Source of the DNA: Macrotis lagotis
Taxonomy: Eukaryota > Chordata > Mammalia > Peramelemorphia > Peramelidae
Assembly (NCBI RefSeq): GCF_037893015.1
Contig: NC_133665.1
Location: 21,117,207-21,181,206 of the forward strand
Length of the DNA stretch: 64,000 nucleotides
Direction of reading: 5' to 3'
Shown: positions 11,300 through 23,393 of the stretch, piece by piece
Position numbering within the stretch: position 1 is the first letter of the stretch
Layout of the letters: each line of letters begins with the position of its first letter
The notes under the pieces: model-generated
What the model was told of the DNA's origin: nothing
The model's database searches: none
What the model saw: the letters and a program-made list of their open reading frames with translations, nothing else
Position numbers and translations under genes: made by a program

Positions 11300-12880
11300 T
11301 TGTCAAATTAGCATAGTAACCTGTTTGGTAGCTACTTACATCATAAATGTGTGATGATTTAATAGAAAAAGAAGAAAAAGGAAAAAATATTATAATCTAT
11401 TTTTGACTTAGTAGATAAGTCCTAGATAGTGGTTTAAGGGACAGAGCAGTTAAGAATCTAATGCGAGTTACATGGCTGATGAGTGCTGAAATAACTAGGC
11501 ACAAAAATCCACATCGGTTTCACTCACCCAAGCAAATTATTTCCTTAACTCTGAAAACTGTTTCTTGTATTTGTGGAAGCCCAATGGTTTTTTGTGACTC
11601 ATGGATCTACCTAGTCTACACTTCTCATCAACCATCTGGTACCATTTTACTGATCAATTGTCACAAATGAATATGAGAACCAATAAATCAAATGCTGACC
11701 TTGTCTCAGGAGTTAATAGGCAAGGAAATGATTAGAATATATGTGCTCAGGGATGTGATGTCTATGGTAAGCTCCCCAAGGTCTGATTAGCTCTCTCTAT
11801 ATGTCTCATAGTTATGTTTAGGAAGCCTCTAAGAAATTGCATTTTCAAAATTCCTGCAGCTTCATATGACACAGAAGTCAGACAACCTTCTACAGTAAAT
11901 TAGTTCTGAAGAAAGGATGAGTCACAACATCAAAACCAATCCCAAGTGACTGTGATTTATTTTACTGTCTAAGCATTATGTAGCAAGAGGAATCTCATTT
12001 GTCTTGTGGCTTAAGTGCTTGGCTTATTCCTTGTGTTATAGTAGTGCTGAAAATCTCAAAAAGAATTAGATCAAATTCTTTTCCTTCAAGGATTTCCCCT
12101 TGGAAATAGAAAATATTTACAGATGTTTGTCCACACATCATCTTCATTAGATTGTTCTTTCCCTCCCCAAATAGTAGGTCCTGAAATTTGTTGCAGATCT
12201 ACATCTAGAGACATGAGTGAGACATGGGATTTTGTATGCAATCAAATACATTGGTGCTGAGCTACCTGGCAAGGAGAAACAGTTTTTACATTTTTAAATT
12301 TCTTAATCAGTTACCCTTTTTAATATTCAATGATTATTTTTTAAAAATAGAATTTGACCAACAAAGGGAGAAATATTTGAGAAGTGCTGTCTTTAGGAAT
12401 CTTCCAAGTCCCAATCTCACCTGTTGACATCATGAGCAATCAGTCTATAACTTTCCCACTCACTGATGACCAAACCCCAAGCCCCAGGGAAAAGACCCTC
12501 TGCAGTTCCTGGACAAGGTAAGGCTCATGGGGGTGTTTATAGGGATGAAAGGATTGAGGTCTCATGCAATGGAGAGACACTTTTGGAAATCCAGATAAAA
12601 ATAGATCTCTTTGGTCAAGAGATGGACAGTGAAAAATCCCCAAAGCAGAGATGTTAATTCCAAGAACTTATTCAATGTATCATTGGATGGTATCCACCAG
12701 TTTCCTCTAATACTTCAAATGAAATGCAGAAGATAGTTTTGCCCAGAAATTGAGTCGGGAGGTTGGGGGGGGGGGAGAAATATGCAACCCTGTTAGCCCT
12801 GTTGGGTTTTATTAATTTTATACAAATAAATTGTTTTTTTAAAAAATGAGACATGCTTCTTAGGTGCTAATCTGATCTAA
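11300..12880. other. intergenic, no gene supported
   Basis: A 1.6-kb stretch without a named repeat. The block 12430-12660 is less AT-rich and carries overlapping short frames on both strands (12466-12657 + and 12440-12643 -), but neither has a domain, a clear start context or splice sites that I would defend. A poly-G run lies at about 12765-12775. Confidence 0.45.
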
Positions 12881-13060
12881 AAGAATACTGGTTTTAGCAT
12901 CAAAGGAGTAATGTTCAAATTCTAAGACTATTTAATTCTTGTCTGTTATACGGGATATCACTTAGCCCATATGGGCCTCAATTTCCTCTTCTATAACTAA
13001 AAGACAAAGATTAGATTATTCTTTAATCCATTCTATCTCTAAACCTAATGAATCTATAGA
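12880..13060 (+). repeat. MIR-like CORE-SINE
   Basis: TTTTAGCATCAAAGGAGTAA, ATCACTTAGCCCATATGGGC, CTCAATTTCCTCTTCTATAA follow the MIR order. Diverged. Confidence 0.65.
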
Positions 13061-13219
13061 AATCTAAGAAGTTCTATAACCCTCCTATACTCCACAGAGA
13101 AGTCTACCAGTTTGACTTGTCTTTTATTTTCACATTCTACATCCTTTATATCAGCCTTCGCATTTGCTCCTTATATTTCCAGTTTCAGGAAATAAGACTA
13201 TAAATATAGTCTATGAGAT

Positions 13220-13340
13220 ATTAATCAGTCTATTAATAAGCATTTATTAATTCTTCTCTTTGTGCATGAAACTGCTTCAAAGACCTGGAAAATGCAAAGC
13301 TATAATAGAGACATCCCTTGCCCTTGAGAAGCTTAAGTAT
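13220..13340 (+). repeat. ancient mammalian dispersed repeat (unnamed)
   Basis: AAGCATTTATTAATTCTTCT, then ATGCAAAGCTATAATAGAGA, then TTGCCCTTGAGAAGCTTA. This matches the widespread order 'cattta-ttaagcacctact ... gggatacaaag ... ccctgccctcaaggagctta'. The same family occurs at 17535, 22690, 31775 and 40280. Confidence 0.55.
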
Positions 13341-13344
13341 AGTA

Positions 13345-13994
13345 CTTAGGACACCTTCTTTTATATAGAATTTACAGAGAAGTTCCTCAAGGTTCTATAT
13401 CCACAAATGATTGCTTAAAAGGTACCACTATGGTGCTCATTTTTATTAGTTAACTAAATGACACAATTAGTTCAAAGCAAAAGCATTTGATAAAATAGAA
13501 TAAGAAATGTTATCATGGAAATTCTATCTATAAATCTGGAGCATACTCTACCACAAATACACATGCAAAAAATGTATGAAGAATAACCATGAAAAGAAAT
13601 TTCATAAGAGACCTTTTGTGCAGGGTGGATATGTGTTGAGGTATACATGTAGTATACATATATGTATGGAACACATGTAGCTGGAGCACATTCTTGAGGA
13701 GGATCTCATACCTTCTTCCCATACTTTAAGGTCATTAATGTCATTTTAGTGGGTATGTTTCCTGTTGGGTGTTGTTCCCCAGGACTGGGCATCATGTCAT
13801 TTCTGCTTCTCTACTCACTGGGTATCTACTCATTCTTAAGATTCTAAGTTTTATTTTGAGAAAGCTTTTCCCTTATAAGAGCAACCTAACATCTCTCAAG
13901 TAAAATCAGAGCAGATCCACCATACTCAACCAACAAGAGCCAGGCAGAGTCCCAGACTAAGATTTTACTAAAATCATTCCCCTCATCATTTCTT
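13345..13994. other. intergenic, nothing recognised
   Basis: The minus-strand frame at 13528-13722 is AT-driven and covers a TATA-rich patch near 13640-13670. No gene seen. Confidence 0.5.
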
Positions 13995-14375
13995 ATAGCA
14001 TCTAGTACCCTACCACAATCATATGCCACAAATTATTCAGTCATTTCCCAATGGATGACTTTGTTGTTTAGTTGTTTTAATTGTATCTGACTGCTGTTTG
14101 GAGTTTTTTTGGCAAAGATATTGGAGTGATTTATCCTTTACTTCTCCAACTCACTTTACAAATGAGAAAAATGAATCAAGGAGGGTTAAGTGACTTGCCT
14201 GGGCCACAAAACTAGTAAGAGTCCTGATGCCAGATTTGAACTCTTGAAAATGAGTCTTCCTAATTCCAAGTCTAGCACTCTATCCAGTATATCTTACTGT
14301 CCTATCAGTCCCCAGTGGATGAGTTTCCTTTCAATTTATAATTTTTTGTCACCACAAAAACAGTTGTTTCAAATA
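13995..14375 (-). repeat. L1 LINE fragment (interrupted by a SINE)
   Basis: 13995-14058 (CAAATTATTCAGTCATTTCC, ATGGATGACT) and 14311-14375 (CCCAGTGGATGAGTTTCC, GTCACCACAAAAACAGTTG) are two consecutive parts of the marsupial L1 ORF2/3' region in reverse. They are separated by a Mar1-type insertion. Confidence 0.7.
14059..14310 (-). repeat. Mar1-type SINE inserted into L1
   Basis: A minus-strand long SINE flanked by near-identical 12-mers, CCCAATGGATGA (14047-14058) and CCCAGTGGATGA (14311-14322). These are target duplications of L1 sequence, so the SINE is younger than the L1 fragment around it. Confidence 0.8.
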
Positions 14376-14378
14376 AGT

Positions 14379-14426
14379 TTATATATATATGTATATATGT
14401 ATATATGTATATATGTATATATGTAT
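14379..14426. repeat. TATATG microsatellite
   Basis: Alternating TA with regularly spaced TATATG units. Confidence 0.9.
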
Positions 14427-14464
14427 AATGTTCTTTACCTTTTCTTTTTCTTTGCTCTTTTTTA

Positions 14465-14674
14465 CAAAGCTTTCAAAAATATTTTCTCATCTTATCCTTA
14501 ACAATACCACTGGAAATTGGATGCTATTATTATCTTCATTTCATAAATGAGGGAACTAACAATAAAAAAAGTTAAGTGACAGGCTTGGGGTCATAACAAC
14601 CAGTTAGAGTCTGAGGTAAGATTTGAACTCAGATCTTCCTGTTTCAAACTCCAGTGTTAACTATTGTACCACTT
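14465..14674 (-). repeat. MIR-like CORE-SINE
   Basis: On the minus strand: a degenerate tRNA-like part (TTTGAACTCAGATCTTCCTG on + is its complement), GTTAAGTGACAGGCTTGGGG, and TTCATTTCATAAATGAGGGA. It runs out to the TTCTCATCTTATCCT-type L2-like tail. Confidence 0.78.
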
Positions 14675-15079
14675 GAAGATACTTAACTCACTATGAGAGG
14701 TACTTAAATTTTTGAATGACAAATTGTTTTAGTAAAAGTAGGATATTGAAATAAAAAATTGAGGTCCTTTCTAAATATGTGGAATTTCAAGCCTATGGAG
14801 ATAAAGTTTCTCTGCAGTATAACTTAAAGAATAATGGTTATATTATTCCATTTACAATAGTTTCTCAAAGCTAAAGAATCACGATTAGTAGCTGAGGGAT
14901 ACGAAGAGTGATTAGTCACCTAATGAAAAAGACAGTTCAATCCAAGAAAATAATAAGAAGGGAACCAATCAACTTACTAACACATCTGTCAGGCAACCTG
15001 ACAGAGAACAGATTTTTCTCCCCCTGCATTAAAAAACAAACAAATAAAAAACACCACACACAGAGTCCTGGATTTTAGA

Positions 15080-15240
15080 CTGTATGGTAATCGGTCCTAC
15101 CATTTCACTTTTTAGATGAAAAAAACTGGGGTCCTGAGAAGGCATCCCAAGATCTCACAAGTGTTAAAAGATTGGAATGCAATTTGAACTCAGTTCTCTC
15201 ACTAAATCTGGCAGTGGGGTTCTTTGTATTCCACTGTCTC
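15080..15240 (-). repeat. MIR-like CORE-SINE fragment
   Basis: CACTTTTTAGATGAAAAAAA, AAGATCTCACAAGTGTTAAA, GCAATTTGAACTCAGTTCTC, as in MIR read backwards. The overlapping open frames (15105-15359 and 15172-15393) arise from this and the following CT-rich stretch and are not genes. Confidence 0.6.
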
Positions 15241-15659
15241 TCATCATACCCCTCCTCATTCTGTTTCTTACTCTCCCTCTGTTCTTCTATTTCTCCCTCT
15301 GTCTCTCTGCTTGTCTCACCTAACAGGATGCATATCTCTTCTATTTGTTTCCTTGGCATAATATTTTATATTCAATATTTCTTAAGTTTTTAAAAAGTGA
15401 TTTTAAAATTTTATATTGTTCTTGTTAGAAAGATTAAAAAAATCTTGACTAATTTGGTTTTCACTTGTGCTTGCATGTATACTATTATTCTTTACCTGGA
15501 AATGCAATGATATTCAATTTAAAAATATTTTCTCACTTGTATAAAACATGATATGGACTTGAATAGCATGTGGGTTGGACTATTTTACTTTGATAGGAAA
15601 TTCCCTGTCCCTATGCAGGTATGTATGTATGTCTGTAATTTAATAGTTATAGAAAGTTA

Positions 15660-15762
15660 TCTGGAACAGAGTGATTATTCAGGGTTACTCAGCTAGTATG
15701 AGTTATTAGTGGTTTTTCTGTTTCTAAGGTCTATCTTCATTATACCCTCCTGCCTCTCCTTG
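15660..15762 (-). repeat. MIR-like fragment, weak
   Basis: CAGGGTTACTCAGCTAGTAT followed by TTTCTAAGGTCTATCTTCAT and ACCCTCCTGCCTC suggests a degraded MIR. Confidence 0.4.
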
Positions 15763-16255
15763 AGAGAAAAGGCATTTTAGAATTTCAGACCTTCTCTATA
15801 TAAGACCAAAGAATATGCACTAGGGACATATGTTTTAGTTCTTTTTTTTCCTGGCAGACATATTTTCAATCTGGGTTCAATTGAAAGTTATGTTCAGAGC
15901 TGAAAGGGAAACAGAAAAGGCTGGCAATATGCAAAATATATTATATGTTGGAGTATTTGGTGCATTATCTCACTGCCAAACTGACTTCTTAATCCATATG
16001 TTATTAGGCAAATTAAGCTAAAGAAACATCTTCATATAGGATAATAAACTGTATATTAACTGACAAATTATAGTAACAAATTTTTGAATGATATGAGTAT
16101 TTGTTAAGTAGAGTATTTGTTAAGGTACATACACTATACATCTTAGTTTGAGTGTAAATAAAATCAGCTCTGAGTTAATCCATAGTGAAGAGGAGGCAAC
16201 GTGGAGTGGTTTCTTTGTTTTTCATTTCTGTCCCTTAGTATAAGGCCCAGATCAT

Positions 16256-16470
16256 TATTTTTCAAGTCATGTTCCACTCTTCATGACCCCATTTGGGGTT
16301 TTCTTGGCAAATATACTGCAGTGGTTTTCCTTTTCCTTCTCCAGCTCATTTCATAAATGAGGAAACTGAGGCAAAAGAGTCACACTGCTAGAAAGTATCT
16401 GAGGCCAGATTTGAACTCAAAAAGATAGTCTTCCTGACTCCAGGTTCTACACTATCCACTTCTCTACCTT
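16256..16470 (-). repeat. Mar1-type tRNA-derived SINE
   Basis: CTTCATGACCCCATTTGGGG, TTCTTGGCAAATATACTGCA, AACTGAGGCAAAAGAGTCAC. A short deletion removes the segment before the TCACAC motif. Confidence 0.85.
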
Positions 16471-16654
16471 GCTATGTGGAAAATAGCAAGCACTTAATAA
16501 GTGTTTGTTGGCTATTGTAATAGGAAATTAGAATGGAGTCAGAGGACTTGAGTTCAAATTCTGATGCAATTAACTAATCTCGCTGAACTTCCAGTGAAAT
16601 TTCTGGAATGGGGGAGTAGGACAGAAGCGATCTTTAAGTTATCTTCAAGAACAC

Positions 16655-16852
16655 TTAGATGGTAAGCCAATTCAAATCCAGGCTCAGACCCTACCAGTTG
16701 TGTGACCCTTGGTAAGTCACTTCACCCTATTTTCCTCTGTTTCCTCATCTGTAAAATGAGCTGGAGAAGCAAAGGACAAACAACACCAGTAGCCCTACCA
16801 AGCAAACCCAAATGAGGTCATAAGGAGTCAGACTTGACTGAAATGATTTTTT
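16655..16852 (+). repeat. Mar1-type tRNA-derived SINE
   Basis: + strand copy: AAATCCAGGCTCAGACCCTA, GTTTCCTCATCTGTAAAATG, AGGAGTCAGACTTGACTGAA. The 5' end is truncated. Confidence 0.82.
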
Positions 16853-17534
16853 TTCGTCTCTATAGTCTCATATTCCTCTGGTGTCTCCTTGTCAGGGAAC
16901 ATAACACCTTTTAGTGCATTAGAAATGATAAAATGCTCATATATGTATATTATATTTGTGTCTCTCTCTCTATATATAAACACATAACATATTTATTTGT
17001 ATTTATATATTTTAAATATATTACATATTAATTAAATATGTAATAGAATGCTTACATATGAACATAAAATGTATAAAAATGCTCAACTACAAAGTGCCCA
17101 GTTATACTACCTAAGAATTTCTTACAGCTCTGACCCGTTTTTTCCCATTGAGAAAATCTGGAAAATTAACTCAGTGGTATCAGTGTGTACTACTCTTCTT
17201 TGAAAGGACAGATCACAAACTTCAAGACTGAAAAAAAAACCAAAATAAAATACGCCACACAGCTCATTAAAATAATGACCCTGGAAAATGAGCAACAACT
17301 CATAGCACTGTCATCTCTGCACCACTCACTATTCAGCCTCATTCTCAGTCTTTCAGTATTAACAGCATCTCCTAGTAGGTATTGTCTCTCTCACTTCCCC
17401 ATTAGGTGATCCCTCCTGCAGTTCTGGGCAGCTCCCAGCAGATGGTATCAACAACATGATATTCATCCTTCCATTATCCAAACCAGTCCTGGCAGTGAGA
17501 GTGGAATTATAGTATTATCATGATGATAAAATAA
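16853..17534. other. intergenic with AT-rich stretch
   Basis: 16940-17045 is TATATA/TAAATA low-complexity sequence. The + frame 17185-17409 has no recognisable protein features. Confidence 0.55.
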
Positions 17535-17650
17535 TCAACAAACATTTATTAACCATCTATGTTCCAAGCAATGTAGATAAAAAGACAAAAACAAATAATT
17601 TTTGGAACTTCAAGGAGCTCATATCCTATAGAGGTAGAATTGAAATATAC
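17535..17650 (+). repeat. ancient mammalian dispersed repeat (unnamed)
   Basis: CAACAAACATTTATTAACCA, CTATGTTCCAAGCAATGTAG, TTCAAGGAGCTCATATCCTA. Same family as 22690 and 31775. Confidence 0.6.
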
Positions 17651-18021
17651 ACACACAAATTTTAAAAATAACATCATACCCTTAGGATGCTTCCATTTCA
17701 GAGTTATATTGGTTTTATGAGAAGTTTAATTTACTATTCCTACTTCTGCTGGGGGAGGGGTGGAATTTAGAACCATTTGAGTTTCCTTTTCTTTGGAAAA
17801 GTCACCACACTATCTCTTTAGTTGTACAATTAAGTCTCAAAGTATACATGGTTTGACTAGCATTTTTTTCAAGAATCAGCAATCAATTATTCCAATAAGG
17901 TAATGAGGTGGGCATTAGCATCAAAAGGGATCATAAAAGGCCTCCTGAAAGAGAAGGCTCTGAAGAAAACTTAGAAGAAATATAGCAAATAATAGGTAAC
18001 ATGTAGAACTTTACAAATAAG

Positions 18022-18268
18022 TAGGCAGGAGATACAGTGTATGACAGGTCAAGGAGTCTCATTTTCTTGAGTTCAAATCTGATCTCAGATACTTCCTAGC
18101 TGTGTGATCCTAGGCAAGTCATTTAGCCTTTTTATGATTCAGTTTCCTCATCTGTAAAATAAGCTGGAGAAAGAAATGGCAAGTCACTCCAGTATCTTTG
18201 CCAAGAAAACCTCAAAATGAGATCTGGAAGAGTAGGACATGATTGAAAACTGAAAATGAATGAACAAC
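18022..18268 (+). repeat. Mar1-type tRNA-derived SINE
   Basis: Nearly full-length + strand copy with GAGTTCAAATCTGATCTCAG, CAGTTTCCTCATCTGTAAAA, GGCAAGTCACTCCAGTATCT and ATGATTGAAAACTGAA. Confidence 0.88.
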
Positions 18269-18274
18269 AAAGGA

Positions 18275-18435
18275 CTTTACAGAGCACTTTACATGTATAA
18301 CCTCATTTGATGTTTACCTTTCATTTTCAAAGACTATGACATCAGGGAGGTGATACCATATCAAGCACATAATTTGAATTTGAATGAGGAGTATCATGCT
18401 ATTATCTCCATTTTACAGATGAGGAAACTGAATCT
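18275..18435 (-). repeat. MIR interrupted by a composite-SINE fragment
   Basis: 18275-18316 (AGCACTTTACATGTATAACC, TCATTTGATG) and 18395-18435 (GCTATTATCTCCATTTTACA, GATGAGGAAACTGAA) are MIR in reverse. The piece between (about 18317-18394: CATTTTCAAAGACTATGACA, TCAGGGAGGTGATACCATAT) belongs to the composite SINE family seen at 40760 and 48018. Confidence 0.6.
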
Positions 18436-19317
18436 CAAATTTTTTAAAAAATTTTTTATTATATTTTTAAATTATCAAGCATTCATTTTTCTCCCTCCCA
18501 ACTCTCCTCATCAAATAAAAAAGTCAGATAGAAAAAAAGAAATATAGAACTCCTGTATCAAATAAGCACAATCAAGCAAAACAAATTCCCACATTAATCA
18601 CATCCAAAATCATATTTCATATTCTGTATCTGTCTATCATATTCTGTATCTGTCATAAGACAGGTAGGGTTCTTCTTCTTCACTAGTCCTCTGAATATGA
18701 ATGAGCAGTTCTCAAGGCAAGAAACCCAGGTTCTTTATAGTCATATAAAAATGCTCCAAGTAATTAATAATTAGATAAATACAAATATTGATTATTTTTA
18801 CAGTTTCCCAGGGCACAGAAAATATTTATATCAGGATTCCTCTAGGCTATGAGTAAGAAGTAGTGGCTACTGGGTCTAGCTGGGCTGTCACTGAGGTGGG
18901 GTCCCTCAGTCATCTTCCAGAGGTTGTTTTGAAAAGAAAGTCTCTTCCAGAGGGGAGAGGTAGAGGGAATGACTAGTTAAATGTAATTTGGTCACCAATA
19001 AGCTCAAACTGACTTGGGAACCAATTCTTAAAATTTTCGGTATATTTATGCTTCAAAAATTGGCAAGTTCTATAAACCAGGGAATAATTTATTTTATTGT
19101 TAATTGTCTAGGCTTAAGAAAATAATGAAAGTCAGATAATCTCTAAAGTCCTTTCCAAATTGCAATTATTTGAGTCCCTGTTGTTTTCAAGGCATTGCCA
19201 GGTCCAGTGGCCAAAAGTAGCTTATATTCTAACAAGAGAGATATGATAGCTATACAAATTACTCCAGTACAATGTGAACTAAAGTAAGTGATAAATGGGT
19301 GATAAAAACAAAAGACA

Positions 19318-19464
19318 GGGACTGCTAGGTGGCTCAGTGAATAGAGCACCTGCCTTGGAGTCAGGAGTACCCGAGTTCAAATCCAGCCTCAGACACTTAA
19401 TAATTACCTAGCTGTGTGGCCTTGGGCGAGCCACTTAACCCCACTGCCTTGCAAAAAAAAAAAA
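19318..19464 (+). repeat. short tRNA-derived marsupial SINE
   Basis: GGGACTGCTAGGTGGCTCAG to CACTGCCTTGC followed by an A run. The second copy is at 24534. Confidence 0.92.
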
Positions 19465-19631
19465 GTGTATTATGGGTATACTTTATCAGGTGAGCTGTTA
19501 CCAGAACACCCTTGTTGTATACACTGGGGAGAAGTGCACAAATAGTAACTAAAAGTCTTGCCTCATTGCCCTCATTGCTACCAGGCAATTACTCTATAAC
19601 TCTCTCAACTCATCATATTATATTATAATCA

Positions 19632-19681
<50 letters not shown>
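19632..19681. repeat. (ATT)n microsatellite
   Basis: About 16 ATT units. The corresponding tract in copy B (about 24849-24888) is shorter, as expected between alleles. Confidence 0.95.
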
Positions 19682-19684
<3 letters not shown>

Positions 19685-19794
19685 TATAAAGTGTCTCTTC
19701 TGAATTTTTTAGTCCTTCATATCTCCCATAGTCCTCATCCCCTTACCCTTTTAGTCAAGAATCCTACCTCATATTTTATAGAAAAAAAAGATTA

Positions 19795-19950
19795 GTGGCA
19801 GCTAGGTTGCTCAGTAGATACAGCACTAGCCCTGAAGGCAGGAGGACTTAAGTTCAAATTGGGCCTCAGATACTTAATACTTGCTTAGCTATGTGACCTT
19901 GGGCAAGTTATTTAACCTCATTGTCTGACCAAAAAAAAAAAAAGGAAAAA
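19795..19950 (+). repeat. short tRNA-derived marsupial SINE
   Basis: GTGGCAGCTAGGTTGCTCAG to TTTAACCTCATTGTCTGACC with an A-rich tail. An older subfamily than 19318. Confidence 0.88.
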
Positions 19951-20149
19951 AATTGGAGCTATTCACCATGAGCTCTGCATTCTCCCTTCTTTATCTGCTA
20001 TCATGTGGCCTTCTTACACTATATCATCCTTCACCCTTGCTTCACATGGTGAAGTACCCCAACTTTTTACCAAGTATAATCCCTTCTATCTAATTAAGTG
20101 ATCCCATTTGATTCCCTTTCTTCCAACAGAATGCCCCTCCCACTCTATC

Positions 20150-20300
20150 ATGGTTTCTTTTAAATTTACTCATTATATTATTTTTTTAGAGTTCTAAATT
20201 TCTCCCTCCTGTTAGACCTCCCCCATTGAGATGAGCAATATGATATAAATGATGTGTTAAATCATACAAAACATATTTATATATTAGTCTCAGAAAATTT
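20150..20300 (-). repeat. L1 LINE 3'-end fragment
   Basis: GTTCTAAATTTCTCCCTCCT, GAGCAATATGATATAAATGA, AAACATATTTATATATTAGT matches the reverse-orientation marsupial L1 3' region also present at 30540, 35630, 60618 and 62085. Confidence 0.65.
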
Positions 20301-20754
20301 CCCTTTCTTGTTACACAGATTTCTCCCTGATTGAATGCCAAATTAGTCAGGAGACATCTGCTCTAGAATTTTTCTATTTGCCTATGGTTTCCACTCATCT
20401 CCATCCTATAGCAACTTTGTCCAGCGATCCTTTCATTTTCAAGCTGGTCTCTATCACTAACATTGACACCAGGTTAAGTGAGATTCACTGACTGCAAATG
20501 GAGGGGATGTTTCTTGACAAGGGGGACCAAGAGGTATGGCAGCTTCTCTTTAACTTCTCTCAGGTAACCAAGAGATTTCTTGGTGGAAAATTAGTAGAGT
20601 TATTCAAATCTCCCTCTACACAAATTTCAAAGGGGATGTGCTAAACCACCCCCTTCCATACCAACTGTAAATCTGAAGGCAAAATAAATAAATGAATCCA
20701 GTTTCTTCATATAATATTACTAAATAACTAAATATCAAGACGGGGTGGGGGGGA

Positions 20755-20945
20755 GGGTGGCTAGGTGACACAGTGGATAGAGCACTGGCCCTGGAGTCAG
20801 GAGTACTTGAGTTCAAATCTGGCCTCAGACACTTAATAATTACATAGCTGTGTGGCCTTGGGCAAGCCACTTAAACGATTTGCCTTGCAAAAACCTTAAA
20901 TAAATAAACAAACAAACAAACAAGCAAATAAATAAATAAATATGA
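20755..20945 (+). repeat. short tRNA-derived marsupial SINE with (AAAC/AAAT)n tail
   Basis: Starts after a poly-G stretch at GGTGGCTAGGTGACACAGTG and ends in TTGCCTTGCAAAAACC with a simple-repeat tail that is longer than in copy B. The minus frame 20616-20870 is read through the SINE. Confidence 0.92.
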
Positions 20946-21097
20946 AAAGGGAGGGGAAAAAAGACTCTTTCAAACTGACATAGTTATTCATATCAGTTGT
21001 AAAAGAATTGATGTAAATATAAAGAGCATATTTTTACATAAAGAAATAGGAGGAAATACTGGAAATTTGGTCACTGAATAACTGAAAGATGTATTTT

Positions 21098-21250
21098 TTA
21101 TTTTTAGGTTTTTGCAAGGCAAACAGGGTTAAGTGGCTTACCCAAGGCCACACAGCTAGGTAATTATTAAGTGTCTGAGACCGGATTTGAACCCAGGTAC
21201 TCCTGACTCCATGGCTGGTGCTTTATCCACTACGCCACCTAGCTGCCCCC
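21098..21250 (-). repeat. short tRNA-derived marsupial SINE with target duplication
   Basis: A minus-strand copy flanked by AAGATGTATTTT at 21086-21097 and 21251-21262, a clear retrotransposition footprint. Confidence 0.95.
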
Positions 21251-21613
21251 AAGATGTATTTTATTTTTAAAGAAAGAAATTGTACTAGTTATTTGTCCTT
21301 CTGATGCCAATGGTCCTCTCTGAGAAAGAGAGATGATTAGCGAATGAATTGGAATCATATATTTTCATTTGCTTGACTGTAAAAATCAGAAGTAGAAAAG
21401 TCTCAATATCAGCAAAAGCTGCAGTCCTTAATGGGCACAGAAAGGTATAAAGACATAAAATATATTTTTAAAATTCATCAGTATAGTAATAGTAACAACA
21501 ATGGCAACCAAAAAAACCCAGAAACTGAGAAGAAGATGAAGTAGCATAAACAGACAAGACTGGCCCTCTGCGAGAGGCAGGAGATCCTCTTCAAGGTATT
21601 ATTTGATGGGTAC

Positions 21614-21848
21614 CCTAAGACAGCGGAGTGGTCAGTGGATAGAATGCTGAGTTCCTGGGTTCAAGTCTGGACTCAGGCCCTTATTAGATGTGTGACTAGT
21701 GGAGAAAGTCATTTGATCCTGTTTGCCTTAGTTTTCTCATCTGTAAAATAATCTAGAGAAGAAAATGGCAACTAACTCATCTTTGCCAAGAAAACCCTAA
21801 AAAACTCCACAAAGAGTTAGACATGACTGAAAAATGACTAAATAACAA
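21614..21848 (+). repeat. Mar1-type tRNA-derived SINE
   Basis: AGTGGTCAGTGGATAGAATG, TCATCTGTAAAATAATCTAG, AAAGAGTTAGACATGACTGA. Second copy at 26806. Confidence 0.86.
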
Positions 21849-22689
21849 AAAGGTACCCTATTCAATTATCTTCGCCTAGTATATTCATTTCTCAACTAAT
21901 TGCTGGATAATTTAAAACTCCTGACTGAAAGAAGTAGTCAAGATAAAGAATACAATATACATCTATTACCAAAATTTAGGTTATCAGATTAACAAAGAAC
22001 AAAGGCCACTGAATAGGAGTATTTTTATATGGCTGAGAAAATTGAGGTGCATTTAGGTCCTCTATTGGTTATAGGATGAGAATGTTGATCAGGGAAAGAG
22101 AGAAGTAATCTTTTCCACCTTCACAATTTTGCCTGGAGCTTTCCCCACAAATTGGGCCACCAGGTACTGACTAATAGAAAGATATCATTATGATGTAACT
22201 TCATGAAATAATAATATCCTTACTGAAAGAATAATAAAATGTGTGCATTCTAGGAAGGGTAGAGAAAGGAGCATGCTTTCCCTTAACCAGAAAAAGACTG
22301 GACAAAATCTGGCAGCCTACTTTATAATATGGAAAATGTTTCTGGTCATGGGGCACTTTAATTTCTATTAGCAATGGAAATTAGCAATAAAACTAGAAAT
22401 AAATAAACATCTCATGAGCCAAAATTGTATTCTTTGACCCTTTTATGGACGAAGTTTCAGTTCCTAGCAAAACATGTCATTTTTAAGAGTTTTTTTTAAC
22501 TTATTACATGAGATCTTAGTGAAGCTGGTAAGGAATCAGACTGACACCTTTCAATGTTCAGTGTTTTCAATGTGGACAGTTTGGGGAACATATTTTACCT
22601 ACAGCATATATTAAAGTTTGTAAAAAATAAACCTTGTTTTTATTATATGTGTGAGTATTATTTCTAATATTCTAAATCTTCATTAAGTT

Positions 22690-22815
22690 CAATTTATCAA
22701 ATATTTATTAAGCACCCACTGTATGCAAGGTACTCTGTTGGGCACTGGAGAAGCAAACAAAAAAAAAAAAAATGAAACAGTCCCTGACTATTAGGAGCTT
22801 ATGTTTTGTTAAGAA
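22690..22815 (+). repeat. ancient mammalian dispersed repeat (unnamed)
   Basis: AAATATTTATTAAGCACCCA, CTGTATGCAAGGTACTCTGT, CAGTCCCTGACTATTAGGAG. Second copy at 27880. Confidence 0.65.
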
Positions 22816-22837
22816 AGATATGAAGAATCTAGTAATG

Positions 22838-23015
22838 TAATAGAGAAAAGGTTGGTCTTGGAATCTGGAAGGGATGAGTTCAAACTATTCTTCATACATT
22901 TACTAATTATGAAACTCAGATAAATCTTTTAACATTTGTGTGATTCATTTTCCTCATCTGTAAAATGAGAGGGCTGGACTCAGCCTCTGTGGTCGCTTAT
23001 TACAGCTTCATACTC
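22838..23015 (+). repeat. MIR-like CORE-SINE
   Basis: GGTTGGTCTTGGAATCTGGA, TCATTTTCCTCATCTGTAAA, ATGAGAGGGCTGGACTCAGC. Second copy at 28025. Confidence 0.8.
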
Positions 23016-23393
23016 TTACAACAAGTTCACAAAAAGGTACAACCAATAAAGTATATCAATGTCACATGCACAATGAGTTGATCCCAGAATTATGCCCAAG
23101 GAAAAAAGAGTACAAAAGTCTTTTAATGACCCCATTTGTCCCTTCTATTGTTATTTATTTCAAAATCTGCCTATTTTTCTTAACTTTTACTGTCACAAAA
23201 TTTTTTAATCTGTATCTTTCTTTTATTCTAAGATATTAAAAAAAATGGTAATTGATAAATATTATGTAGCATGCTATGAAATGCCACATTTCACTAGACT
23301 GCTATATTTGGGATATGATATATAAAGAAAAATTAACCTTGTTTTTATTTATTCACTTTGCTAAGACATTGGAGGTAAAGAAACTGCAATTCA

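Noticed and set aside
12430..12660. Less AT-rich block with open frames on both strands, considered as an exon
   Set aside because: No recognisable protein, no convincing splice sites, and no matching partner exon nearby.
19143..19588. Paired minus frames duplicated at 24359-24805, considered as a duplicated small gene
   Set aside because: They are duplicated only because the whole 5.1-kb block is; they run through SINE sequence and show no protein features.
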